From: CAWBRT01 sp050015355
Lineage (GTDB): Bacteria > Acidobacteriota > Terriglobia > Terriglobales > Acidobacteriaceae
Reading direction: 5' to 3'
DNA: 64,000 nt
NCBI GenBank assembly: GCA_050015355.1
Contig: JBEKBO010000011.1
Coordinates: 38,369-102,368 of the forward strand
The notes under the pieces were generated by a model. That model had not been told where the DNA came from. It searched no databases and worked only from the letters and a program-made list of their open reading frames with translations. Below are positions 16,001 through 22,806 of this stretch, piece by piece. The first letter of the stretch is position 1. The number at the start of each line of letters is the position of its first letter. The position numbers were made by a program, and so were the translations under genes.

Positions 16001-18815
16001 GTCCGCCTACGCCGAGGGTTGAGTTCCAACTGTCACCACCCGCACCGCCGCCGCCGCCGTTACCGCCGCCGCCGCCGCCTGAGTTTTCGTCGTTGCCGCC
16101 GGCAAAAGCTCCATTCGGATCACCATCGGTACCCCCGCCACCAGCCGTGCCGGGGGCACCGCGCGCCATGCCGCCATTCGAAAGGCCGCTGGCTGCCGAT
16201 GGGTAATCGGTGCCTGTCCGCACCTCGCCGATCACGGTGATGTTAACGGTCGCTCCCGAACCAGTGCCAGTCACGGCCGTGGTGGTCAGCGCGGCGGCGC
16301 TTACGGAATATCCTGTGCCTGGGGAAATAACTACGAGGCCGGTCACAGCGTAGGCGCCACTCACGGACGTAACTATCACCTGTCCTCCGGAGCCCCCGGC
16401 CTCTGTAACCGAAAGCACGTCCCCAACGTGGTAACCGGCGCCACCACCGGCAATAGTCGTCACTCCCATGCCGCTGATGCCGGCCTGAACCCACATCGGA
16501 GTTCCGGCGATGCCCTCACCCTTGCCGCCGCCAGCCCCAGGAGTCGCCCCAACGTCGCTGCCATTAGTTTGGAGGACGTAAGTTGCTGGTGGCGACATGG
16601 AGACAAAATCCCCGTTGGTTGGGGTCGGGAGGATAGTGCCGTCGTTACCGGCCAGTTGCAGGCCGGCAGCTCCGCGGAAGCCAAAGCCATCGAGTGACAC
16701 CGCGGCGCCGCCAAGGGTAAGGGTTCCTGCAACGTCCACCGCGAGGATGCCGCCGGCCGTACCATTCCACGGCAAGGCGGTCAGCGTGGAACTCAACGTA
16801 GCAGTCGAATATTGCGGAACGCGAACCACCTGGAACGTAGACTGTCCCTGGGTAGTAGTCGCAGCGCTGCTGGTGTAGCTGAACAACAGTCCGCCGCCCG
16901 GTCCGTCACCTTTAATCAGTATCGACCCTGGCCCCAGGAAAGTCCCGGTAATCGTGCCAGCAGTGACATACTCATAGTTGCCGGTATTGTTCAGATTCGT
17001 ATAGCCTGCGCCACTGGCGCCATTGCCATAGCTCGAACTATTGCTGGCGTTAATGCTGGCGCCCTGCATCTGGATAACCAGAAGTATGTCACCGGTTGCA
17101 ATGCCCCCGCCGCCACCGCTAGTAGCAGCGAGGACTGGAATGGAGGTGGCGCCAGCGGGTGCGGTTCCGTTTCCTGGATAATACGTGTTGATTACGCCCG
17201 TCAGGGTACCACTATTCGTAGGGGCAGTTGAGCCGGCGCAGGAGATGGCTACGGCATTAGCAATTGCTGTCGCGGAATTGTTCAAGGTGTTGTAGTCAGG
17301 CTGGGTCGCCGTGACCGAGGCGGTGTTGGTATAACTGCCGCTCGCGCTTGGCGTGGCCGTGACAACGACTTGAACACTGGCGTTCGTAGCCAGATTGCCG
17401 ATGGCACACGTGTAAGTTGGGTACGTGCCACTGCAACTAGTTTGGCTGGATGAAAACTGCACATTGGTTAAGCCAGTCGCCAGCGTATCGGTGAGCGTCA
17501 CATTCGTTGCCGGAGTGGGCCCGTAGTTGGTGACGGTGAGGTTGTAAGTCAGAGTCGTGGAATTCACAACATACTGTGCCGAGGTGCTGGTAACCGAAAC
17601 TCCAATGTCCGACTGAACCGGTTTGACCGAAATTCCCGCTACGGACCAGGTGGAGGCTGCGAAAGTTTCGGCCATCGGAACACTCGTGGTCCCGGCGTGC
17701 GTGGCGCTGCTCCCCGATACGTCCGTCGCGTTGGCGCCTGATTTAGCGTTCCACTCCATGGTGTCCGGGACCACATTGTGACCGGTTGTGTATCCGGTGA
17801 TGGTCACGGTGCCAGCAACGGCAAGGACATCCATTGCGTACTCGTTGATTCCGCTGGGAATGTCGAGCTGGGAATAGGTGCTCGTCGCGCCGCCATCGGC
17901 GGACACAAAGGTCCGCAAGGGCTGATACTGATCGACGCCGGTGAAGGTGTTGGCGCCCACGACCGCACCGACGGTTCCGGTTCCGCCAGGCAGGAAAAAG
18001 CTCGTAACGATGCTGTTGCCGGTTCCTGTCGCTGGTCCAACCAGGCTCCAGATCTCCACCCGCCGGGTATTGCCGGCATCATTGTGTGCGCCAACAAGCG
18101 TCAAGGGAGTTCCATTGTAGGTAATGCCGCTGACATTGGCGCCGGTATTGCCGGAGATGTTGAGCGAAACGCCGACCAACAGCAGGGTATTCGTGCCTGA
18201 GGTCGTGTGGGTGAAGGTCAAGCTGGGCGCGGCGCCGGTCAGAGATGCTGTGCCACTGCTGGCCGCGTCGAAAGCAACCTGTCCCAACGCCGGCAGGGCT
18301 AGAGCGAGTGAGAACAGCACAACCAGCAGTTTGCCAAGACGGGAGATGCCGCGCGCAAACAGACGATTTTCCAATTTTGACGGCACGCCAACCACGCGGC
18401 TGGCAAGACCTGCAAACGCACGCCGTACACGGTAGCGTCGCCCTGGTGCTGCGCCGAGCTTCACGACGCGCGTTACTCCATCCGCACTCTCTTCCTTGGC
18501 GATGACTTTCCCCAGGATCTGCTCGGGGCGGACAATGCCATCGCTCTCCAATGCTGCGTCTCCCTGCGTCACAAAGGCTTCCGGCCCTGCCTTAAGCAGG
18601 CGATGTGCCCGGAAGTGTGCGCCATCGGAAAACAACACGATGTCGCCTTTACGCAGCGTTTCCACGGCGACAGGTTGCACATGCACGGTTTCTCCGTCCC
18701 AGATCGACGGGGCCATGCTTCTGCCCCGGGCCTGGAAACGGAATCCCATTCCGCCCGCAAGTAATTCCTTGCTTAACGATCCAAAAAGCGCCGATTGTGA
18801 TCTCTCTTCAGTCAT
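10089..18815 (-). CDS. Giant fusion: S26B signal-peptidase-like domain + Gly-rich region + eight DUF11-like repeats + C25 (gingipain-type) protease
   Basis: 2908 aa in one open frame. Residues 1-120 match ER/archaeal-type signal peptidase: nucleophile Ser33 ('RGRSMAPS'), His71 ('RAHRLL'), Asp86 and Asp92 ('TQGDAALESDG'). Basic residues then lead into a hydrophobic segment at 161-178 ending 'LPALGQ', which looks like an internal signal peptide. Next come one DUF11-like repeat (~402-525), a low-complexity glycine-rich region (~525-1125), seven more DUF11-like repeats to ~2058, an Fn3-like domain (~2060-2165), and a C25 domain with His2762 ('YLGHGS') and Cys2795 ('LMDCLNG'). The 33-residue His-Cys spacing equals that of gingipain R (His211/Cys244). 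The C-terminus is Pro-rich with no type IX sorting domain recognised. ATG overlaps the HPr-kinase-like gene by 8 bp. No internal ribosome site supports two separate proteins. Confidence 0.88.
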   Translation of the reverse strand: MTEERSQSALFGSLSKELLAGGMGFRFQARGRSMAPSIWDGETVHVQPVAVETLRKGDIVLFSDGAHFRAHRLLKAGPEAFVTQGDAALESDGIVRPEQILGKVIAKEESADGVTRVVKLGAAPGRRYRVRRAFAGLASRVVGVPSKLENRLFARGISRLGKLLVVLFSLALALPALGQVAFDAASSGTASLTGAAPSLTFTHTTSGTNTLLLVGVSLNISGNTGANVSGITYNGTPLTLVGAHNDAGNTRRVEIWSLVGPATGTGNSIVTSFFLPGGTGTVGAVVGANTFTGVDQYQPLRTFVSADGGATSTYSQLDIPSGINEYAMDVLAVAGTVTITGYTTGHNVVPDTMEWNAKSGANATDVSGSSATHAGTTSVPMAETFAASTWSVAGISVKPVQSDIGVSVTSTSAQYVVNSTTLTYNLTVTNYGPTPATNVTLTDTLATGLTNVQFSSSQTSCSGTYPTYTCAIGNLATNASVQVVVTATPSASGSYTNTASVTATQPDYNTLNNSATAIANAVAISCAGSTAPTNSGTLTGVINTYYPGNGTAPAGATSIPVLAATSGGGGGIATGDILLVIQMQGASINASNSSSYGNGASGAGYTNLNNTGNYEYVTAGTITGTFLGPGSILIKGDGPGGGLLFSYTSSAATTTQGQSTFQVVRVPQYSTATLSSTLTALPWNGTAGGILAVDVAGTLTLGGAAVSLDGFGFRGAAGLQLAGNDGTILPTPTNGDFVSMSPPATYVLQTNGSDVGATPGAGGGKGEGIAGTPMWVQAGISGMGVTTIAGGGAGYHVGDVLSVTEAGGSGGQVIVTSVSGAYAVTGLVVISPGTGYSVSAAALTTTAVTGTGSGATVNITVIGEVRTGTDYPSAASGLSNGGMARGAPGTAGGGGTDGDPNGAFAGGNDENSGGGGGGNGGGGGAGGDSWNSTLGVGGLAGSAFPASMNSIVMGGGGGSGTRNNSSDNSNGATSPTQASGGAAGGGIVMIRTGALTGSGTITANGLAAFNNTANDAGGGGGAGGSIIVLSSSGGESGLTVNAYGGRGGDAWDTQAFALINRHGPGGGGGGGVVLISGAAASYNVNGGANGITLASVPYGSTIGSPGIYVTNASARQSSAAPGGMQCLPDLTIAKSHSGAFVQGQSGSYTLVASNVSLYGTTSGTVSVTDTMPTGLTPTAASGSTWSCQAPSGQSVTCTNANALSPGASYPAITVTASVASNATSPLTNTATVSGGGEVNTANDSASDLTYIVSASGSADLSITTSATSGTSVYAGNNITLVHTITNGGPAVSDITFTEAVPANSTFQYVIPPAGWTCTTPAVGATGTISCTNPSVAVNTPVNITVAFNTNANTPNLTNITATASVGAATTHDPNLANNTASVTTLVNTGVNLTVTNTGTPSPVVTGGTITYTQPVVNNGPSAAPNVVFTETIPANSTFSSMGALPAGWSCSTPAVGSTGTTITCNVSSMAPGNTAIFTVVLNATGAGGTVVTDSISAFPTPTSMETSPQDNSATSTISIGAANQVDLGVTIANPANPIVAGTNIAYTFTVTNYGPATVTNATLTVPTPTNTTKVSLTGPTGWTCATTCTLTTGTLAENATATFTLTVTVGAAVTAGTVITDTANIATTQNDTNSANNTATVTNTVGATANLGITNTSTPPAVQVSNNITYTQQLTNSGPNAITANTANGVTYTVTIQIPTGTNYQSITVPNHWTCTPPAVGTVGPTTFPCTLNNGSSLAANASVTFSPVLQVNAGVANGTIINETVSVASCGTAACLETTPGNNSATATNTVVTANTEADLAVTNTPSVTTIAAGEPITYTQVLTNNGPHSAANPVTFTEVIPTNTTFQSVTISGVTTNWTCPAPSGTPLTLTCTKTSTLASLASTTFTVVVQVNAGTAAGTIITDAASATSATADPTSINNTNITATTTVAGTGSADVSVNMTGTPSSVSQGDTLTYTLTVNNGGPNTATNVTLTDPLPSGVTYASVSTTAGTCSQASGTVTCLLGTMSNGGFATVTLLAAAGAPNTVTNTASVTADQNDPNTSNNSSSVTTAIASPTKVTLRWFKAGYSGSDVVLQWRTGGEAHNLGFNVYREQNGERIRLNPALIAGSALRMRDASSAHSAKTYAWVDHQPASAGSVYWLEDVDLNGTRTFHGTSYVQAQSDVKVVSRARMVTELRAAGASNGSPILAGRRNAEKAFVPSPSTAQQQQTQFTLAAKPGMKIQVQQEGWYQITQAQLAAAGLTVAQLGGARLYAEGVEQPIKVSSSGMQLEFYGTGIDTVSSNLRVYWLDVNGGSGKRILPISGVGRGGAQPQSFPYAVELKDRTTYFAALLTSDGNNFFGAPVTTTPVDQVLAVQDVATTAADPAQLEVFLQGVVADTPHDVVVSLNGVTVGEITFNGQNVGKLDIEVPVNLLVAGNNTVTLTAQDGDDDISLVEHITLTYPHSYTAESDALKFTAAPGDHIRVQGFTNTPSRLMDITDPANPIEVVARVVAQPAGFALDVLVPAELSGTRTFLAVAADAMASPVALVYNQPSNWHASQAGAQVVMITDPAFVSQLTPLVNLRRSQGWSVAVVQTDDIFDEFNFGERSPQAIRDFLQNSTTQWQTPPQYVLLVGDASVDPNNYLGFGYFDFVPTKIIATSELMTACDDWFTEFANDGIAQIPTGRLPVRTASDAALVVGKIVGYENNTASGTWMNQALLVADQDDTESFTNDTLSVAALLPASMQVTEVLASTMDAGTASQQILAAINSGQLLVNYLGHGSVEVWSGEDLFDNDAAASLTNSNLSVFLLMDCLNGFFHDVYTESLAEALLLSPNGGAVAVWASSGLNNPPPQLQMDQQLIRALVANPGIALGDAVQQGKMNITDPDARQTYILFGDPLLHLKSMSAAPVPAPQPHRPVPVRQPLR

Positions 18816-19740
18816 CGAAGTTGAGAACTTTCTCGACTGCGCTCGGCTCAGGGAGGAAACGATAGCGGTAGCAAGGGATCGAGTCGGCCAGTTCGTTTAA
18901 ATACGCCAGGGTGGCTTCCAAATAGTCGTTGTTATAAAAGGGGACAAAACAGCGAGCAAGAATTTCGGCAACGGCGCGGCTCTTGGAAAGAAGGGAAATC
19001 TCGTTTTCCGGGCCGTGCTCGATGACGAAAATCCTGCTGATGATGGCCTTTTCCGGCAACGCTAAGGCGGCTTCTCCGTGCCAGGGTGTGCCATACATCC
19101 AAATTTGACCGCCGTTGTGGCGCAGGATGATTCGGTCGTCGCTCAGGACGGTTACAGCGCGCAGTGATTTCCAAAGAAGCGTCGTAGTGCTCTTGCCCGC
19201 CGTCGAGTGCCCAAGGAAGAGGAATCCGCCGCGCTCGGCATCCACCAGTCCGCAAGCGTGAACCTCAATTCCCTTTTCGCACGCCAGGCGGTGCGTGATC
19301 AGCAATTCGTCGAGCGGGAATTCAAGAGGGTACAGGCAACTATCGTCGGGAAAACATTGGCGGCTCACGAGTATGGATGCGCGACTGAATTGCCGGTTCA
19401 CACGGAGTCGTTTGTACGGGTCAGCGCCAAAGAGCGGGGTCGTGAAGTCGAAAGCGAATCCGTCGCCATCTTCATGAACCGTCCAGAGTCCACCCGAATT
19501 GAAGCGCATTTTGGTCGCAAGCGGGTGCAGTTGCGGAACTCGCTCCACCGTGATTTCGATATCACACGACGACGAAGGAACCCGGAATAACGACATTTCC
19601 TGATCGAGACAAATGTCTTCGGTGGAAGCACCGCTCAGGCCAACGGAGATCTCGCCAATCGACACACTGGTGCGATAGCGTGGCAGACCAAGCGGGCCCA
19701 CTGTCATCGGCAAAACCTCGTGTTGGCACTGAAACGTCAT
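18808..19740 (-). CDS. HPr-kinase-like P-loop protein (HprK-like, RiPP-cluster type)
   Basis: 310 aa from ATG 19740 (an upstream in-frame TTG at 19809 would overlap the peptide gene). Walker A 'GHSTAGKSTTT' lies at ~177-187 and acidic 'LSDDR' at ~200-204. The C-terminal part has the strand pattern of HprK-like kinases found beside PqqD-like proteins in lasso-peptide and other RiPP clusters. The N-terminal half (~1-150) is unrecognised. Family members probably phosphorylate a peptide or protein Ser/Thr; the target here is not known, and the adjacent precursor (six Ser, two Thr) is one candidate. It starts 37 bp after the peptide gene and overlaps the protease fusion by 8 bp. Confidence 0.72.
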   Translation of the reverse strand: MTFQCQHEVLPMTVGPLGLPRYRTSVSIGEISVGLSGASTEDICLDQEMSLFRVPSSSCDIEITVERVPQLHPLATKMRFNSGGLWTVHEDGDGFAFDFTTPLFGADPYKRLRVNRQFSRASILVSRQCFPDDSCLYPLEFPLDELLITHRLACEKGIEVHACGLVDAERGGFLFLGHSTAGKSTTTLLWKSLRAVTVLSDDRIILRHNGGQIWMYGTPWHGEAALALPEKAIISRIFVIEHGPENEISLLSKSRAVAEILARCFVPFYNNDYLEATLAYLNELADSIPCYRYRFLPEPSAVEKVLNFDD

Positions 19741-19777
19741 AATCTCAACAACCCGCAAAGCAACTTCACTAGGATTT

Positions 19778-19963
19778 TCAGGAGCCCATCGGTTTGCACT
19801 GCAATACAAAACACGGACTGCTCACTGGGCCGGAAGAATGAGTGCTCTTGCAAACTCCGAGGACTGCTTCCTCCGGACGCAAACTGATGGCGACAAGTGT
19901 TGGGGGTTCGTAGGGCTTTCTCCGAACGCCTTCCATCTCCGATTTGCCTGCGTCGTTCTGCAT
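19778..19963 (-). CDS. Putative RiPP precursor peptide, Cys-containing core
   Basis: 61 aa from ATG 19963 (AGGGACGGAG directly upstream); a GTG at 19984 would add 7 residues but has no ribosome site. The leader-like part contains 'KPYEPPTL' (16-23), a Y-x-x-P-x-L element like that recognised by PqqD-type RRE domains in lasso leaders. 'LRPEEAVLGVCK' (28-39) follows, then a Ser/Thr/Pro-rich tail with Cys38, Cys51 and Cys56 spaced C-x12-C-x4-C. It lies 8 bp after the radical SAM stop and before the HprK-like gene. Small size, leader-like motif, Cys core and position support a precursor role. The modification chemistry is unknown; thioether formation would be a guess. Confidence 0.65.
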   Translation of the reverse strand: MQNDAGKSEMEGVRRKPYEPPTLVAISLRPEEAVLGVCKSTHSSGPVSSPCFVLQCKPMGS

Positions 19964-19971
19964 CTCCGTCC

Positions 19972-21240
19972 CTATGCGCGACACGTCTCACAAGCCGCGC
20001 AACCGGAATCCCCCGTAAAGCTATTCACTACCGGTAAGATTGCTTGCGAACCTGTCCAACTATTCACATCAATTTCTCCGCGGGCAATTCGCTGGGCCGA
20101 CTCGTTCAGTCTTGCGTATCCTCGGCCCCCAGCACAGTATTCGCATTCCCCGTGTTCAGGAACACCCGCACCCAGCGCAATCGCCCTCATGTGCGCCACT
20201 TCACAAAAAAAATCGACCGGCGATTCGGCGTCACCGTTCTCCAACTCGCCATTGACGGGACACATGCCGCATAGCGACTGAATGCGGCAATTCGTGCACT
20301 TCGTCGGCCGCGTCCGTTTCTTCGTCCGAATGCGGAACAAGGACTCTTCCCATGCCTGTTTCACACCGGCCTGCCGAATATCGACCGTCTCCTGCTGCGC
20401 GAGCGCACAAATGCTCATGTTGCCGTAGGGGTCGACGGCGAAGGAACTCATGCCTCCGCCGCAGAAATACATGTTGTCGTTATAGGCGAGCGGAGGAGGC
20501 TGTTGCCGGTCCCTTTGCGCCAGCGTGCGATACTCGGCCGCCACCTTCGGCATGCTCATATCGAGCGCGACTATCTCCTCCGGAGAGAGCCGCACCGCGA
20601 GCGGGCCTTGCGAGCAATCAATGCGCGCGTTGATCAGCGAATCGAACTTGAATTCGGTGTGCAGCTCTTCTTCGGCGAAGCGTTTCATCGCCCACACTTC
20701 GTGCTTGTTGACGGTGGTCGACACGGTCTTCAACTTCAGCGGAAGCCGGCGTTCTCGCAACAACTCGATCGCCCGCATGCAGCGGGCATAGGAGCCGGGA
20801 ACGGACGTCAACGCCTCATACGTTTTTTGGCTGCGCCCATACAGGGTGATCTCAATGGCGAATGGCGGCCACTCCGCGAGGTGGTCGGCCACAGCCTCGT
20901 CGATCAGCACGCCATTGGTAAACAGGGTGATAAGGAAGCCCTTTTTCTTCGCGTAGGTGTAGATCTCGAGGAAATCCTTGCGCGCGAAAATCTCGCCGCC
21001 CGTATACAGCAGCCAGAAGCAACCCAACTCCGCCAAGTCATCCAAGAGGTGGAAGTGCTCGTCTTTGCTCAACTCGCTGGAGCGAGCTCGCTGGTCTCCA
21101 AGGGCGAGATTGTTGTAGCATTGCAGGCAATGCAGCGGACAACGGCGCGTCACCTCGACGGACACTTCGAGCGGCGCACGCTCACCGCCGAAGCGTTCGT
21201 GGATGGAACGGCTAAACTGACTGTAAGTAGTCGAGTCCAC
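19972..21240 (-). CDS. Radical SAM/SPASM peptide-modifying enzyme
   Basis: 422 aa from GTG 21240, which has GGAAGGG 7 nt upstream; a TTG at 21279 overlapping the PqqD-like stop would add 13 residues. The [4Fe-4S]-SAM motif is C34-x3-C38-x2-C41 ('RRCPLHCLQCYN'), followed by 'LYTGGE' (the GGE SAM-binding motif). The C-terminal SPASM domain is Cys-rich: 'FCGGGMSSFAVDPYGN', 'CTNCRIQSLCGMCP', 'FFCEVAH', so it can hold auxiliary clusters. A further 'CEYC' and a terminal 'CAACETC' extend beyond the usual SPASM end. Predicted to cross-link or otherwise modify the 61-aa peptide encoded immediately downstream, with the PqqD-like protein as peptide chaperone. Confidence 0.87.
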   Translation of the reverse strand: MDSTTYSQFSRSIHERFGGERAPLEVSVEVTRRCPLHCLQCYNNLALGDQRARSSELSKDEHFHLLDDLAELGCFWLLYTGGEIFARKDFLEIYTYAKKKGFLITLFTNGVLIDEAVADHLAEWPPFAIEITLYGRSQKTYEALTSVPGSYARCMRAIELLRERRLPLKLKTVSTTVNKHEVWAMKRFAEEELHTEFKFDSLINARIDCSQGPLAVRLSPEEIVALDMSMPKVAAEYRTLAQRDRQQPPPLAYNDNMYFCGGGMSSFAVDPYGNMSICALAQQETVDIRQAGVKQAWEESLFRIRTKKRTRPTKCTNCRIQSLCGMCPVNGELENGDAESPVDFFCEVAHMRAIALGAGVPEHGECEYCAGGRGYARLNESAQRIARGEIDVNSWTGSQAILPVVNSFTGDSGCAACETCRA

Positions 21241-21275
21241 TGCTTGCCCTTCCGCGCGCCAAGCGCAAGATACGA

Positions 21276-21638
21276 TCAATCTCCAAATCGGTTCTGATCT
21301 GATCCTGGAGCGGCAGCCTCATTGCCGTCTACGCTCAACACCGTGACCAGCCCGGCCACGCGCATCTCATTCAGGAACAGTAGGACGTCTGCGCGGGCAT
21401 CCGACCCGCTGACTTCGTACTCCTGTTCAATCAGGCGCGCCAGCTCTTCCACATCTTTTGGGCGATCCAATGCCGCCCAAATCGTTGTTCCCGCCGGGTT
21501 AAAGGTATAGATCGAAGCCAGATCGCCTACCCCTCCCCGCACCGGCACGACAAGCGTCTCACCGGCAATCAAACGCGATACCACCACGTCTGAACGCATA
21601 TATCGATCTGTCGACGATGTAGAAGATGTAACCATCAC
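21276..21638 (-). CDS. PqqD-like RiPP recognition element protein
   Basis: 120 aa, first gene of the radical SAM operon. 'IYTFNPAGTTIWAALDRPKDVEELARLIEQEY' (split: 'YTFNPAGTTIWAAL', ~46-59, then the helical 'DVEELARLIEQEY') is the hallmark of PqqD-family winged-helix domains, followed by 'VLLFLNEMRVAGLV'. The N-terminal ~12 Ser/Thr-rich residues may not be translated; starts GTG 21638, ATG 21635 and ATG 21599 are all possible and none has a clear Shine-Dalgarno. The family binds precursor leaders and presents them to the radical SAM partner. The stop lies just upstream of the enzyme gene. Confidence 0.8.
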   Translation of the reverse strand: MMVTSSTSSTDRYMRSDVVVSRLIAGETLVVPVRGGVGDLASIYTFNPAGTTIWAALDRPKDVEELARLIEQEYEVSGSDARADVLLFLNEMRVAGLVTVLSVDGNEAAAPGSDQNRFGD

Positions 21639-22288
21639 GTCATTACCGGTCCGTCACGCTCCCTGGTGGTGGTAACGGGTGCCAAGAAAGAACCGAACCA
21701 ACCCGGAATAGCATTACCCTGCCGACGATATGAGATCGCGACTAATCTCAATCGCATAAGAGACTTATATCGTCCTTAAAGCTCAATCAACAAGATTACG
21801 GTCGTAACCAGAGAGGTACACCGATGCGTAATGCGGACGGCCATGATTAGTTAACACAAAAACCCAAAATCTGAGGTCTTGCCCTTAGAGACAGTCAATC
21901 GTGTCCACTACGTCGCCGTTTTCATTGGATCGCCGGCACGGAAACCTCGATTGAAAGCACACGAAGCTGTTCGCATCGGTCGGGTCCAGGGTGTCGCGGT
22001 GGCCACACCGAAGTTCAGTTATCGTCCACGTTGGCTTCGCGAACGTGGGACAAAAAGGTCATTCCGATCAACAGTAGTGGACCTTCGAAAGAGCGATCAT
22101 TGAAGGCAGTGGTTACCTCGGTGCTGCGCAAGCCAATTGACACTGATCCGGCGCTCAGTTACATTTCGTGCAACTCACGCTCACGCGCGTTGCGATGGCG
22201 CGAAGAAAATCGCGCGGCAAGTTTCGTGGCGCATCGGCGCGCTCTCGCCGTACGCTTCGCGATCTTGATCGAAAAGATGAGGTATGGG
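21639..22288. other. Divergent intergenic region between the radical SAM operon and the Sel1 gene
   Basis: 650 bp without a supported gene. It contains the 21724-21774 dyad. Frames at 22031-22270 are open and in phase with the Sel1 protein, but lack a signal peptide, domain or ribosome site at their start. One fragment ('SVLRKPIDTDPALSYI', ~22120-22165) faintly recalls the end of a receiver domain and could be debris. Confidence 0.5.
21724..21774. promoter_or_regulatory. Dyad upstream of the radical SAM operon
   Basis: GACGATATGAG (21724-21734) and CTTATATCGTC (21764-21774) form an 11-bp inverted repeat with one G-U type mismatch around a 29-nt spacer, 86 bp before the PqqD-like gene. It could be an operator or an RNA hairpin. 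No matching regulator is encoded nearby. Confidence 0.35.
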
Positions 22289-22717
22289 ATGAAAAGACTG
22301 GTGGCGCTGGTCTTCGGGATAGGTATCCTGGCTTGCGGCCTGGCGTTTGCACAAACCGCTATCGACGACCTGCGAACCCGCGCTGAACGCGGCGATGCAG
22401 AAGCGCAGAACTTGCTGGGGCTCAGGTATGTGCTCGGAGACGGCATCCAGCAGGATAAGGCAGCCGCACACCACTGGTTTGAGTTGTCGGCCAAGCAGGG
22501 TTATGCAAAGGGCCAGTACAATTTCGCCGTAATGCTGGGATCTGGACTTGGAGGGGAGAAGGACCACAAGAAATCCGTAAAGTGGTACCGCAAGGCGGCA
22601 GGCCAGGGATTAAACGCGGCCGACTACAATCTCACCGACGATGGCTTCATGTTCTCGAACGGGCAGGACGGCAGTCAACAGAAGCGTCAGGAGCGTCGCG
22701 AACGTCACGAACAATAA
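22289..22717 (+). CDS. Small secreted Sel1-like repeat protein
   Basis: 142 aa. Start taken at ATG 22289, which gives a clean signal peptide ('MKRLVALVFGIGILACGLAFAQ' region; cleavage likely after LAFA) with TGAGG 6 nt upstream; longer in-frame starts lack one. Two Sel1/TPR-like repeats follow: 'AEAQNLLGLRYVLGDG' (~35-50) and 'AKGQYNFAVMLGSGLGG' (~70-86), each with the typical small-residue helix pattern. The charged Gln/Arg-rich tail 'QQKRQERRERHEQ' looks disordered. Such proteins usually mediate periplasmic protein interactions; no partner is evident. It is monocistronic and convergent with the carbamoyltransferase gene. Confidence 0.75.
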   Translation: MKRLVALVFGIGILACGLAFAQTAIDDLRTRAERGDAEAQNLLGLRYVLGDGIQQDKAAAHHWFELSAKQGYAKGQYNFAVMLGSGLGGEKDHKKSVKWYRKAAGQGLNAADYNLTDDGFMFSNGQDGSQQKRQERRERHEQ

Positions 22718-22806
22718 CCAGCTCATGATTCTGTGCGTCGCGCGCGCTTCGGCTGGCGCGGCATCCCCACAAAGCTGAGGTCAACATTCATTCCGGCAGG
22801 ACGCCT

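Noticed and set aside
15570..16110. CRISPR-like or satellite repeat appearance
   Set aside because: The repeats are codon-phase glycine runs inside a continuous protein; there are no constant repeats with unique spacers.
22031..22288. Longer start for the Sel1 protein and a receiver-domain-like fragment
   Set aside because: The shorter start gives a proper signal peptide and ribosome site; the receiver resemblance rests on about 15 residues.
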